Positions 51,036-62,836 are shown, counted from the stretch's first letter. The stretch is DNA of 64,000 nt from Isochrysis galbana (GCA_018136815.1 CM030944.1:2581834-2645833); one strand, 5' to 3'. Made by a program: numbers and translations. The notes: generated by a model from the letters alone, not told the origin.

Positions 51036-51944
51036 CTCACTCGCTTGAACCGTCGGCGTCCCGAGCTCCTTCAATGTCTTGCGCTCTTGCGCTTCATCAC
51101 AGGGACGGCCGCCTGCTCGGGGAGCTCGTGACTCGTGAGCGCGGCGGCGTTTCGCCTTTTCTTCGATAATGTATAAAAAAAAACATCCGAAGATTCTGGG
51201 CTACACACCTACTATACTAGTGTACTTCCCCATCCCTTCTGACATCGCCCTTGTCTTCCCATCCCCCCACCACCTCCCCTGCCCCCCTTCGTTCCTTTGC
51301 CTTCGGTGTCCGGGGTCCGGCTCGGGTGCGCTACCACGAGCCTGGTTCAGAGCGCGGGTTCCGGGCAGGCCTGCTGTCGGTCTATTGTGTACGCGTGACT
51401 GGTGAGCGGACTACTGTGTCTCTCGTATGTGGTGACCGATTGTTTGTTTCTGTGGATATTTGTCCCGCCTTTTCTTCGATAATGTATCATGTCCTCCACG
51501 AGCGAAGTGAGGCTAGAGACTGTGCCAACGTACTACTCGTCCGCGGGAGGTATAATTAGGTGCTTAGTTCTGTGCCTTGTGGGTCTTAATGCGGGCTCAT
51601 GTGTGTCGTGGCTCGACGGCTAGTGGCAGTATTACTCAGTATTCGGTTATTTTATTATTATTGTAATCTAGTCCGAACGCTGACTTTTGACGACTTCCGG
51701 TGCAGTTGGCTGACGCCACTGCACTATATACATGTTGCTTATCCGCGTGAGATCACTGAGCACGCATCGCATCACCGCGACGCAGTTACAATATCAGTAT
51801 GGCAAGGCGCTGATAAACGCGCGCACGAGTGCTGAACGACCGCACAAAGGTTCCGATGCACGAAAAACAGGAGTCACGTGTCACAACATCAACATGTTGT
51901 GTTTTCACCAATTACCTAGGTAGCGCCCAACCTCGTGCCAACCA
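51036..51944. other. No gene; KNL1 downstream region
   Basis: The string cttcgataatgtat occurs twice (about 51163 and 51474), suggesting a duplicated segment. Otherwise nothing is recognised. Confidence 0.35.
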
Positions 51945-54846
51945 TCATTCAAGAGCTGGCAGTTGTAAGCTCGCATCAAGGGCGGCCAACATACCGTGCC
52001 ATCGACCAAAGCCTCGCGTGTACCGCGAGGCCAAGGCATCAAAGGATTCGCGCAATTCATCAGCTCGTGTGCTGTCGAGGCTCTGAACTTGCACTAACTG
52101 CCACTGAATCGGTGTATCGGGCCGCTCACTAGACAAAAGTGCCATCAGCTCGAATCGAATTCTTGCGGCCAAATAGGACCGCCGGATGGAGATGGCGACG
52201 CAGCCGTTCGGCTGTGGAACTGCTCTCAAAATGACGCGCGCCGCGAGGTCTTCTACTTCCGATGAAAGCTCTAGAGCACGGCCAAGGGTAAGGCCGATTT
52301 GACCAACGATGGCGCGGAGGGCCAAGGCGGATCGGCATTCGCGTAGCGACGGTGCAAGCTGGACCTATATTTGTCACAGTGGAGGAACCAGTGAGCGATT
52401 CTGTGTCTAGCGCCACCAATGCCTACAGTGTAAATGGGCACGGCAGTTGAGAAGCTGGCCTAGCAATACCACCAACTCCCAATGCGAACGCACCTGGAGA
52501 TTTGCAAAAAGCGTGTGCAACACGACCAGATGCGGCGGCGTTTCCGCTGCGCCTTGCTGCGAAGACTCCAATGCTGTCAACAGCACGGACTCAATGGTGT
52601 TCTCGGGATTGGCATCCGGGCGCATCGCGACACGAAGTTCAAAATGATTACCAAATCGAAGAGTCAGGCGTGTGGAGGTGAGCAAAGTAGGACGCCAACA
52701 CACGCTGACCTGCAAGCGCAAGCGAGTTTGGAATCAGATTCTTCGATCAAAAGGTCGATTGCCTCCGGGCATCAAGGACGTTCTTTGCTCATGAGAGTCG
52801 CACCTGCAATGAATCAAGGAGCTCTCGCCCCTCAGCCACATCCCGCACGTTCATAGGCTCGGCATGCACATTATTCAAGCGTTGCCGTAGCTGCGATAGC
52901 TCGCTTTGTTTTGCCTCATGCTCGCCATTCTTGGCAATAAGCTCTGCCTCGGCTTGCTGCACGGCAATCACAAGAGCCGACCGTTGGGCGGCAATCCGCC
53001 CGATTGTTACCTCACGCTGAGCTAGCTGCGCCTCGATCTGGGCCGCTTCCTCCTCAAGCGCCGCGAGATTCATAGAAGGCCTTGGAACGGGACGTGAAGC
53101 GCGGATCTGGGCCTCAGCGGAGCGGATCCTTGCAGCGTTTTGCTGCAGGTGCGCCAAATCACTGTCCAACGACTGCTCTGCCTTCGTAAGCTTCGTTCCA
53201 AGGTCGGATTCAAGAGTCACTCGCCAATCATACCAGAACACCCGCGCCGTCTGGCGGCAGCGCTCGGCTAGCTTTTCGAGTTTGGCCTGCTCAATCTTCA
53301 TCTCGGGGGCGGTGAAGAACGAGGGTGCGTTCTCAGTGATGTATTCCTCCATCCGCGAGTAGCCATCTTGGAGCATCCCAATGCACTTGCTCAACTCATC
53401 GTTAGCCCAGTGGAGTTGGTCAAGCTCCGGGTTCAGAACCATTGCCGTCATCAAACGATTGGATAGTGCATCGCCACGCACAATATCTACAATTGGTGCC
53501 ATAGCTTTGCTTTCACTGGGCGGCATAGCGGCTAGTGCCTCTAGGGAGACCCCCGCCTCCTCCAAGTACTCGTCGAAGGTCGCCACAAGCGGTGCTTGGG
53601 ACGCCTCAGCATTGCCCGCCCCAGCGCCACCGACGACTACTTTTGATGCGCTCGGCGAGGGTGAATCATGGCTCAGGGCACCCTCAGCTTGCGGTTCAGT
53701 TTCTTGTGCATCATCTTGAGATGATGTGAAACGCCACAAACGAGAGCTCACTGCCTGAAGTTTGTCTGAGAGAGAAAAGCGGCGCTTCTCCGCCGGTTTG
53801 GGCGGAGAAGGGACGCTCGGCGCGTCTTCTTCTTCCGGTATTGGCGGCTGTTCCTCGACCGGAGGCGGCGCCTTCTCAGCCTCGAAGTGTTCTTGCGGTT
53901 CCTCGGGCAACACACCAAGCATAGTCCCGAGACTCGAGCGCCGTCGGCGAGCAGTGCTTGCCCGGCGTGAAGGACCGCTGTCTAACGTCGGAGCAGCGGA
54001 AGGTGGCAGGGGGGTAGCAGTTGTACTGGCCGTCTCCGCGTAGACGGTGGGCGCGGCTGCTGGTGCGGTCACAGTGGGAGCTGGCTGCGCCGTGGGAGTC
54101 TGATGGTACCATGCCGTAGAACCGACGGCTTCCTTGATGCCACCATACATGCCTGTCATGTCCATCGCGGTATCATCGTCGCTCGCTTCGCCAGGCCTGC
54201 CTGTGGAATGGCACGCCTGCTGTTGCAGAGGCGGCGGCGGCGTATTGGGCACCCTGTGGCCTGGAGAATCATGGCACTCTGCCAAGCCACCGTTTGCCGC
54301 AAGGATGCCTCCAACGCCAAGAGTGATCTCCATGGTCACGTCGTCATGATTGGCCGCAGCGGGCGGCGGGCGCGCGTCTTCATACAGCAGATTCGCCAAC
54401 CGCGGAATGGCCGCTTCAGAGCCCTCCTCCTGCTGGAGCAGACTCGACAGAGACACCATTGGTGAGGTGCTCTCTTGCGGAGAAAAGAAGACATCGGATC
54501 GATCAGATTGTGCTGGACTGACCGCCTGTGCCGGTTCTAGCGACAGGTGCGACAGCGGTGTGGCGTGAAGCGTCCGATCTAGCAGCGCCGGCTCGGCGTT
54601 GCTCGTTGCAGGCTCGCGCGGCGGCCCATTGGAGACAACGACTGCATTGAACGTGATGGATGAGCGGCGTGAGCGCGTGCTCATCGCAGGTGAGGCATCG
54701 AGCTTTTCGAAGTGGCGGACCGAGACGGTATCGCTGAAGGATACACGCTTCGATGAGGTCGACGACTTGCGCGCCTTCTTCTTTGCAGGCACTGGAGAGT
54801 TCTCCTTGTCGAAGCCGTAGCTACCGACCGGCGCGGGGACCTCCAT
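51945..54846 (-). CDS. KNL1: KNL1/Spc105/Spc7 kinetochore scaffold
   Basis: Exons 54846-52804, 52709-52470 and 52364-51945 join in phase 0 (introns of 94 and 105 bp) to 900 residues. The PP1-docking motif RVSF is at 34-37, directly followed by SDTVSVRHF, as in animal and fungal KNL1. Two MELT-like motifs, MEIT (172-175) and MDMT (228-231), each sit in a DD(V/T)-type acidic context and are followed by a G(V/M)xGGI-like segment; when phosphorylated by MPS1 such motifs bind BUB3-BUB1. From [11 protein letters not shown] (about 420) to 681 runs the Spc7 coiled-coil region, and exons 2 and 3 (682-900) read like the tandem RWD domains that bind the MIS12 complex. I see no SILK motif. The ATG at 54846 is preceded by a C/G-rich region shared divergently with RPS27. 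The donor of exon 2 is inferred from the conserved HWELV reading. Confidence 0.88.
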
Positions 54847-55390
54847 GGCGCCTGACGGGTGCGGCACCGGTGGTTTGAACGAGGCGCGAAAAGAAAACGC
54901 CTCCCTTGTCCTTCCCCCCCTCCCCCCCCCCTTCTGCCCGCGCGCGCATTTGACCGAAGCAGAAGACTCGATGCTTCCGGCCGCCCCGCCGCCCCCGTAC
55001 TTTCCCCCTACGGTATCGCGGCAAGGCGCTTCCTCTCTCAGCCCTCCCCTTCGGTATAGCAATGCCCCCGGGCCGCGTGCCGTCCGCGCCTCGCGCGGGG
55101 GGAGAGGGGGGGGGGGGGGGGGGGGGCGGGAGAAGAGGAAGGGAGAGGGGGCAGCCGTCCCTCCCCTTTTGGTATCTGGCCCCGCGTCCGCGTGCCGCCC
55201 TCGTCCCTCTCCTCCCCCTTCCCTCTCTGCCCGCAGCCATGTGCGCCAGAGGCCCCCTGCTGCCACCTTTTCCCCGGCGTACGCACGGCCGAGGCCGGCA
55301 TGCACGGCGCGGCCGCAGTACAGCCTGAGTAGCCGCTCACGCGACCGCTTTTTAACCTCCTCTGCATCCACCTGTAGGGCGCACATCTCG
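54847..55390. promoter_or_regulatory. Shared upstream region between KNL1 and RPS27
   Basis: The two start codons are 544 bp apart in divergent orientation. The interval is strongly C/G-biased with a G-run near 55100-55125, and contains two imperfect copies of cctccccttyggtat. A bidirectional promoter is inferred from layout only. Confidence 0.4.
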
Positions 55391-55940
55391 ATGGGCGATG
55401 TTGACCTCCTGCACCCGCCGCGTGAGCTCGAGCAGCGCCGCCACAAGCTCAAGCGGCTGGTACAGACGCCCAACTCCTTCTTCATGGACGTGAAGTGCCC
55501 GGGCTGCTTCAGCATGTGAGCAATCACGCCGCGCACAACGCACGCTACACGCGACCCCATGGGAGGGAGACATGCGAAGCACCGGAGCGCTTGGCAGCCA
55601 CTTGTGCGCTCACAGCTCTGAGGAATCTACTCTTGCTGTGAGTGCTCTCTGTGCGGTTGTGCTCGTGTCGGAAAAGCAACATTGCTGGCACGCGCTCCAT
55701 CTGGACCGGCGCTCACAGCCTCTCCTTTTCCACGTGGCTCTGATGTTGACTTGTTTGTTGCCCTTCGATGACCATGGTCAGCGCCTGACACCCAACCCTT
55801 GCTGTCTTTGTAGTACGACCGTGTTCAGCCATGCTCAGACCGTTGTCATCTGTGCCGGCTGCTCTACTGTGCTTTGCCAGCCCACTGGTGGCAAGGCGCG
55901 CCTTACGGAGGGATGCTCTTTCAGGAAGAAGGTGGAATAA
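55391..55940 (+). CDS. RPS27: 40S ribosomal protein S27 (eS27)
   Basis: Exon 1 (55391-55515) and exon 2 (55814-55940), with a 298-bp GT-AG intron that splits the Ile codon, give 83 residues, the normal length. The sequence is highly conserved: [28 protein letters not shown], the junction [16 protein letters not shown], and [20 protein letters not shown]. The four zinc cysteines are present as CPGC and CAGC. eS27 is part of the small cytosolic ribosomal subunit. It is transcribed divergently from KNL1. Confidence 0.97.
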
Positions 55941-56959
55941 GCTGTTTTGGGTAAGCGAGGTGGCAGCCGACTGGGTTGCTGTTGTGGAGAGATCCCCGGT
56001 CGCTGTCGTTGGACGCCCGAGACTCCGCCTGGTGGAACCCTTCGATGCCGTACTCGCTTGTCTGGGGTCGGGTGGAGAGCGTGCCTGAGTATGCATGGGG
56101 GTCGAAAGTTGGGTATCTCGACCCCGGCGTCGCCTTGAGCACGCGTTGTTGAGCGTAGTGTCTCGTCTTGGGGGATGACCATGCTCACCACTCTCATCAT
56201 CATTGTGACTTGAGATACATCATGTTCTACCGATGACAAACCACCTGGCCTTTCAGGCCTCGCACGGTCTGCACTCATGACGACTCACCACATGCCTTGA
56301 CATGTGGCCACACAGCAGCTCTAGTAATCGTGTTCACTCATGTTCATGTACTTGAACATTTACATTTAGTCAGCAGTCCCATGACCACAATGGTGTACGA
56401 GTGTGCGCCTGCCTGCCTTTGCCCGTCATGAACCACGCAGCACTCACCATACCATCGAGAGGGCGCGTCACCTTCACCTTAGCTCTTGCTCCAGCGACTT
56501 GCAATCGCTAAGCAATAGCAATAAATAACTAAACAAAAATTGCAGTGCGTACCGTGAGTGTGGCAACGTCGATCTACTGTAGAAAGGGCGCAACGAAGAC
56601 TACCGGTAGCTTTAAAGACAACGACTTCACATGATTATGGTTATAACTAGGTCAAATTAGCACCCTAATCCGTAATTTTTCCGCCCAGGCATCAGGCAGC
56701 GTATATGATCACTATCAACGAGCCTCAGCCGGAGATCATAAACCACATTTTATGATCTCGGAATGGGCGCAAAGTACACAATGGCATCGACACAATGTCA
56801 AGAAGTGGGAAACACCGTCCATTCGTCTATCTGCTATCTGGGTACTAGGAAGCACCAGCTGCAAGAAAGACTTCAATCAACTATAGCAAGCCCAGGCCGA
56901 CGGCACACACAACCACCTACAACCGACTTACTACTTACTACCGCCGCCATGCTAGCTAG
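55941..56959. other. No gene supported
   Basis: Open frames on both strands overlap one another and match nothing. The 56500-56760 part is AT-rich. Confidence 0.35.
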
Positions 56960-57790
56960 CTACGTTCTACGTTCCCGCTGCGACGGAGCCGCCGCACACC
57001 ACCACGAAAGCGAACGCGTTGGGGCACTAAGAGCGTGCGGAGCGCCGGCGCTTCTTTCTCCGATCCTTTCTCGCGGCTCGCGGCTGCCGCGTCGCTCCTC
57101 ACGCGCAGCCAGCCGAGCCGCACGCGTCCTCGCCCGCTTTGCCCGATCATTCTCGGCTTGCTCTCCCCGGCGTAGCGCGATTTCCACTTCCTGAGCGCGG
57201 ATCATCGCACCGGAGTCGGAGCTATCCTCATCGCTACAATGGCAGATAGCAGCAGGCAGCAAGGCAACAGGCCCACCGCCGCCAGCCAGATCCGCCGCCG
57301 CCGCGACCGCTCCCGCCGCCGCCGCCGCGACAGCTCCCGCCGCCACTCCCGTCGCCGCTGCGGCGACCGCTGCGGCGACCTCTATTATGCTATTATGACC
57401 GCCGCCGCTACCCGCGGCGCTGTGCCCGTCGCCGTCGCGCGTAAGCTTCGACCGGTTTTCAGAGCCACCGTCCGTCGAGTGTATGTACGTGCGCGTTGCC
57501 GCGGTAGTGCTGCCACGGTCCATGGTGTTGCAGATGGCGTGCAGCATGCTCATCACGCCGAAGTTTGTGCCGGTGGTCAGGTGCGGGAGCACAAGCAACA
57601 ACGAAAAGTAGCTTGGCACACTTCGATGAGGCTCAGACATTCTGCTACCCTGCGGCATATGGTGGCGAGGTGTGCCGCATCTGACGAGGGCCACGCGCGC
57701 GTGGCGGCAGTCATAGGCGAGGACGCACGACAAGTGGTTCAGGTTCTCGAACGGCGAGGACGGCCTGCGGATATGTGACGGATCGAGCAT
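56960..57790 (-). CDS. Hypothetical protein, possibly transposon-derived
   Basis: ATG at 57790; 276 residues. Residues about 75-120 (LTTGTNFGVMSMLHAICNTM, then TYIHSTDGGSENRSK) look like a conserved catalytic-type block; the TDGGSEN segment, with Asp and Asn after a beta strand, recalls DUF7869/transposase-like proteins. After it come an Ala/Gly/Val repeat of about 50 residues, an acidic CHCSDEDSSDSG and a long Arg/Glu helix. The plus strand in the same place reads Arg-rich sequence and is a shadow. Domain assignment is tentative. Confidence 0.35.
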   Translation of the reverse strand: MLDPSHIRRPSSPFENLNHLSCVLAYDCRHARVALVRCGTPRHHMPQGSRMSEPHRSVPSYFSLLLVLPHLTTGTNFGVMSMLHAICNTMDRGSTTAATRTYIHSTDGGSENRSKLTRDGDGHSAAGSGGGHNSIIEVAAAVAAAATGVAAGAVAAAAAGAVAAAADLAGGGGPVALLPAAICHCSDEDSSDSGAMIRAQEVEIALRRGEQAENDRAKRARTRAARLAAREERRGSREPRERIGERSAGAPHALSAPTRSLSWWCAAAPSQRERRT

Positions 57791-58806
57791 GACCACTGGC
57801 TCGATATACGACGATAGTCCCCTTCTTCCCGTATCGTCCCGTATCGGTCCGCCCCCCCTCTCCTCTCCTCTCCCCGGCTCCCCGCGGAAGCCCTCTTCCC
57901 CCTCTCCCCTCCCGTCTCTCCCCGAGTGCTTCCTTGAGTTTCCGGCCCCCTTTTGTCTATCTCTTTCCCGCGCGATTCCCTTCCCCCCCGCGCGTGACGT
58001 TTTCTCACGGTGTCCTGACTACGCACTACGCTCTGCGCTATCGCTCGAGCGCCCTCTGTGCCCCCTCGTCAGTCCCTCGTTCCTGTTCTCGTGCTGCTGT
58101 GCCCCGTGATGGCTGAGAGTGCGCCCATGTCTTCGGCCCCGTCCCCGCACGCTTCCTCGGCTCCCCATTGTTCACCCCCCATGCTCCAGTTGGGCCATAC
58201 TTCTCATGTTACAGCTCAGCCTCCTCTCACACCCAGCCGCACCACAGCCACAGTTCCACACGATCCACCGCAGGAGGTGTATGAACCCTCCCTACCCGCG
58301 ACAGCTTCTGTGCGCGCCTGGCTTGGCAATTCGTCCTGACGCCTTCGCTTCGGCGACAGCGGCGTGTCCATGAGCAGATCGTCCGTCTCAGAGGTAAGAG
58401 GTAGTAGAGGGGTCGGCGGCAGAGGGGAGCGGCGCGCGCTCCATGACCCTATCAGTTTACTAATAGTTGAAAAGTACATGCATGACTACTAGTGGAAGGC
58501 GCTGCAACCAGAGCTAGTGGCGCACGAAGACATTCGACAAACGCAGAAGAAAGTGTGATATGTGCAACATTACTCTACTTGCTGCTCCGTAATGAGCGAA
58601 GCATTTTGCCGCCTCAACACCGTACGGCTGCACATGTGTGACAGGCTTCGGTGAGGACGTCGATGTGCGGCAACATCGCGACGAGGTACTCTTACCGCTG
58701 GTCAGCCAACTCTCACATTGTAACCAGTTGGTGCGGGCGTCGCGCCTCCCTGCCCGCAAGATGAGATCATCACTACTAGCTCATCACTTGCGCTCCACTT
58801 TCACGT
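57791..58806. other. No gene; contains hairpin repeat copy
   Basis: 58090-58340 has a Pro/Ser/Thr-rich frame of gag-like composition (starting MAESAPMSSAPSPHASS). At 58420-58466 the inverted relative of 46061 occurs: ggcgcgcgctccatgaccct followed by the hairpin CTATCAGT/ACTAATAG. Confidence 0.4.
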
Positions 58807-60521
58807 TCACACCACAGGGTCGACAAGTGCCTGTGTGCTCTCCGAAGCGGACGCCATGGCGGAAAAGAGAGTCTGATGATACGCTCGAACTTGCAATGCA
58901 AGCTGCTGCTGAAGCTGTTGCAACCGTGCCGCGACCGCCTCGTGCTCCATGCGCGCATACAAGTGCTTGTCACGCAGCTCGCGCAGTGCCTGCAAACAAG
59001 AACCAGGCAGGTTATTTACGTCAGGTATCAGCCCGCATTTGCAACAGCCGCAGGATTGTTCGGAATCTGTTCAGTGCAAGAAAGCGTGCACCCACACCAT
59101 TTCAGAATCATCTTGTTGTTTGGCATGCCGCTCGCGCTCGTTGGAAAGCTCGTTCCACTGTCGCTCCGCAAGACTTAGGGCTGCGCGCGCATCCTGATCC
59201 TTGACAGCGTGCTGCTCCTTTTGGCGCTCCATGCGCTCCCGTACGTGGTTCATCCGCTTCTTCACCGCACGGACCTGGTGCGTAACTTCTGACTGCTCTG
59301 TGTCGTGAGCCAGACGAGACTCACTCGCCTCGTTGGTCTTGCGCTGCACTTCCTTGAGTCTGCCAGCCTCACTCTCTACCTCTGCCTGCATCTTCAGCAC
59401 ATCGTTTAGCTGTTCCTCAGCCGTCTCAATCGCCGCTGCTTCCTTGGATGACTGTGAGCACTTGGCCTCGAGCGACTTGATAGAGGACTTCTCCAATGCC
59501 ACGGCATCATGCAATGCTTGCAGCTCGGCCTTCAGCTTCCGAGGATCTGGGACAATTTGCTTCCGCAAGCTCTCGCACTCCTCCTTGGCATTGAGCAGCT
59601 GGAAGCTAATCTCGCGCGTTGCATCTCGCGTCTCTTGAACTTTGGCCTTGAGAGAATGCGATTCATTCAGGATGGCGGTGTGCGAGTTGAAGAGCTCTCG
59701 TACTGTTACCTGACGTTGCTCGTTCTCAGCCTCAAGCTTGTGAAGCGCTGGTTCCTCCTCGGCACGCTTGTTCTCTGCTTCACGGCGGGCGAGTAGCAGC
59801 CGCTCGTTCTCCTCCTCAAGCGCCGCTTTTTCGTTGATGAGAGCATCTGTCTGCTGAGAGTATTGCATATACTCTGGTAGCTTGTCCTCATGGTACTTGG
59901 CGAGATTGATCACAGCTGAGATGTTGCGCCGGAGCCGGCGCGCGTCCGGCTTGACGAGATCATGCAGGCTGAAGTCCTTAACGCCTGCCGTAAGCATCAA
60001 CTTTTGGCTGTGGAAGGGCAGCGGGAGCGCGCGTTTCCGTTAGTATTGAGCGCGCAGTGCGCGGAGGAGGCTGGGCACACGAGCAATCGACTATCAACGC
60101 CAGGAAGAAGGGACAGCTGTGCAAGGCAAGGTCGAGCTGCTCAATCGAGCGCGTCGGCCATTGCTGCAGCGAAACACGACTGGGCGCGTTGAGCATCCGC
60201 CTGCCACTCGGACTCGCTTGCGCGCAGCCGCCTGCGCCGCTGCGCAGGACGCGCGTCTCACCAGGCACTGATAAAGCCAATCATGGGGACTGACTGCTCG
60301 TGGAGCTCCGGGAATTCCAGGTGCTGCAGCCCTTCGAAATCTGGCTGTACCATATCCTCCCGCTTCCGGTGGAGCAATAGTTCGTTGAACGAAGAATAGA
60401 TGTGCTGCACCTTGACGCTCGTCGGGTTGGTCAAGTCGTCCTCGCTCGACTGGATGCCCAGCTCATTGAGGCACTGGAGGATCTCGGCATTCTTGAGGAG
60501 AGGGAAGGCGTCCTTCGACAT
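58807..60521 (-). CDS. NUF2: NUF2, NDC80-complex kinetochore protein
   Basis: Exons 60521-60262, 60007-59098 and 58989-58807 (introns of 254 and 108 bp, GT-AG) encode 450 residues, the usual length for NUF2. The ATG at 60521 (MSKDAFPLLKNAEILQCLNE) opens the calponin-homology domain; the first junction restores ISACQKLMLTAGVKDFSLHD, followed by LVKPDARRLRRNISAVINLA, the most conserved part of the family. Residues from about 150 on form a heptad coiled coil that would pair with NDC80. The last exon ends with RAYHQTLFSAMASASES. NUF2, NDC80, SPC24 and SPC25 attach kinetochores to microtubules. All three exons are in one reading and no frameshift is seen. Confidence 0.95.
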
Positions 60522-61010
60522 GTGCAAACGCTCGCTCAGCCGTGGCACGCTCGGTGAGGCAGGCGGAGAGGGAGAGAGGTGGAGGGAGAGAGAGAGAGAA
60601 GGGAAGGGGGGGAGGGCGGGGGCGGAGGGAGGGAGGGAGAGAGAGCGGGAGGGAGGCGTCGGGTGTGTGTGGTGAGCCGGCAGGCCGGGGCCTCCTCCGC
60701 GAGCGAGAGAGAGCGCGCGGGGGAGGGGAAGGTTTGGGTGGACGTTTGAGGGGGAGGCGCCAAAGGCCTCCCCTGCTGCACCCAGAGGCGCGCGCGCGGG
60801 GGGGGGAGGGGCGGGGGCGGGGGGGGGGCGCGGGGGGAGTTGACCGGCGCAAACGGTCCGAGCATGTCTAATATTGTAGCTGATGGGAGAAATCTAGAGA
60901 TTATACTCGTAGAGGGAGCCAGACGCCTGCGCCGCCAGCCGCCAGCTAGCGCCAATACCAGTACTCCTACTCTAGAGAGAGTACACCAATGTTTTGGTTG
61001 GAATAGCTGG
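60522..61010. other. GA-rich and G-rich low complexity upstream of NUF2
   Basis: 60550-60660 is purine microsatellite and 60790-60840 is a G-rich run. About 60955-60985 carries agtactcctactctagaga, shared in part with 19687. Confidence 0.55.
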
Positions 61011-61015
61011 TCATG

Positions 61016-61290
61016 CTAGCTAGCAACTAAGTTTATACTTGGTTCGCCCATGAGGGGTGAGGGGGCACGAACCCCCCCTCTCCACTCCTCCCCAATAACC
61101 AATAACCAATAACCAATAACTATGCTGCTTTAAAACCTTTTAATAATCTTACCGCATTCGCGTTCGCGGCAAATGGAACCACTACCTACTACACGTAGCA
61201 CGTAGCATACCTTCTACACCCCCACTCCCCCGGCCCTTCTCCCCCCCGCCATAAGGCGGCTCCCCCCGTACACTACTAGGGGGATTGGGG
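61016..61290. repeat. Dispersed hairpin and G/C repeat, copy near NUF2
   Basis: AACTAAGT-TTAT-ACTTGGTT at 61025-61044, then cgcccatgaggggtg, aataaccaataaccaataac (a 7-bp tandem repeat at about 61094), ttaaaaccttttaataatct, and ccggcccttctcccccccgc, the inverted partner of about 780-860. Confidence 0.6.
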
Positions 61291-61556
61291 TGAAGGTGAA
61301 GGTGAAGGGCGTAGGCTTAGATATGGTCCGGTGGCCGGTGGCCCGCGAGCCCCCCCCCGTGATCCGTGATCCGTTCCCCCCTTCCTCCTATGCCTCCCGG
61401 GCTCACTGTGGCGATGTAGGGGGGTGTGCCCACCACTCACGGGGAGTTTTCTTTTTTGTTCAAGTGAAAACCCACATTGAAGGTGGCGGTCGTCGCCGTC
61501 GCTGCCGGCTTGCTCCAGAACCTGCCGGTGGTGCGGCGGCGCACCACCCTGGTCAG

Positions 61557-62404
61557 ATGCCGCGATCGGGTGCGGAGCCTCCCCATACGACCCCAGCACA
61601 CCGTCGGGCGCGATCCACCGCCCGGCCGCGCCGCCCACAGCCTCCACAGCACCGCCTCGCACTCACTCTCGCACACGCTCACGAGGGGGTGGGTGAGAGC
61701 GATGCACAGCGGCGGCGCGCGAATTTTCTGGGTGCACGGGTGGGTATACAGGCATAGCCACACACATCACAGACCCGCATGCACGCGCGGGAGAGCCACA
61801 CAGTTCACTGACGTGAGATATCTCCTCCACCCTTGTGTTTGCAGGTTCGAAGCGTCTGCTCACGTCAACCGAGGTGCTGGATGGCGACTGGGAGGTCGAC
61901 AAGGTGATCGGCATGGTTCGTCGTGCAGGAGCCACACATGTGGCAGTCCGCTGGCGGGGCTATGGCGCTGAAGGCGACACGTGGGAGCGCGAGGCCAACG
62001 TCCACCCGGCGTCAAAGATCGCAGAATTCAACGAGGACTTTGACGTGCATTTGGGGATGGCGTACGTGCGCAACACGATCCTTAACTCGATGCTAGGTAA
62101 GACCCTCCGTGACCGTGTCCCACGGTACCGGCACATGCTCGAAGTGCCCCAGTTGTGCTTCGACGATGTATCCGTTGCAGTCGTGCAGGCTTTTGGCGAG
62201 TTGCCCGGCGTCTCATATCATAGTGAGAGAGACGCAGGAGCAGTGCGACATTTTTCAGTCGTTCAGACCCTCGAAGGCGCAGCTGCTTTTTTGCTGGGGC
62301 ATGTGGTGCGTCCAGATGTCGCAAACGGCTCCCTCCGGATCACTGGGGGGCGAGTTGGCTTTCTTGACATGTGCAAGATGCTTCCGGGCACATATGTGGA
62401 ATAG
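61557..62404 (+). CDS. Chromodomain protein with an unrecognised C-terminal region
   Basis: Exon 2 (61845-62404) begins after a clear acceptor (tgtttgcag) and reads SKRLLTSTEVLDGD, then a chromodomain: WEVDKVIGMV, HVAVRWRGYGAEGDTWERE and an EF helix. The aromatic cage residues (Trp, Trp and Tyr in RWRGY, Trp in TWE) are kept. Exon 1 (61557-61692, MPRSGAEPPHTTPAHRRARS) is my choice because its donor G/gtgaga gives the correct phase; it makes 231 residues but is Arg/Pro-rich and uncertain. A further intron is possible at 62097 (strong donor gtaaga) with an acceptor around 62177. The last 70 residues (VVQTLEGAAAFLLGHVVRPD, then LRITGGRVGFLDMCKM) look conserved but I cannot name them. Confidence 0.6.
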
Positions 62405-62667
62405 CTGTGTCCAACACCGTGTGCAGGTGTGTTGAGTCTGCGCACTCTTCTCACCAACATCGACAAGCTTCCCGTTACGGAGTCGAGCAGGACCCTCTGC
62501 TTACGTGAATGAAGGTGGCGATCAGAAAAATACATCGAGCCGAGACGGCCGCGACGGCGAGATGCAATCCAGATGGAAGGCTTTGGGAAATGTGTGTTGA
62601 CCGCGTGGTGGTCGTTGGCATGGCCAAAATTAGTTCCGCTCCCCCTCCCCCCCGCCGGTATGGCGCA

Positions 62668-62740
62668 GGGGGAATTCGGCGGCGGCGGGGGGGAAATTCG
62701 GCGGCGGCGGGGGGGAAATTCAGCGGCGGAGTAAGAGAGA
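62668..62740 (+). repeat. Short tandem repeat, about 23-bp unit
   Basis: gaatt/aaattcggcggcggcggggg recurs three times between 62668 and 62735. Confidence 0.6.
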
Positions 62741-62836
62741 AAAGGAGGCGATCTACGCCAATAAACCGCAATGACAGCAAAGAACAAAAGAGGATTTTAC
62801 AATGCAGCTGTTTTCCTGTCACTCCAGACGTACTCT

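Noticed and set aside
54847-55560. N-terminal extension of KNL1 upstream of 54846
   Set aside because: The frame is open but Gly/Arg/Pro-rich and lies across the RPS27 first exon on the other strand; the PP1-site context fits a start at 54846.
60542-60871. Arg/Gly/Glu-rich protein on the plus strand
   Set aside because: Translation of a GA microsatellite in the NUF2 upstream region.
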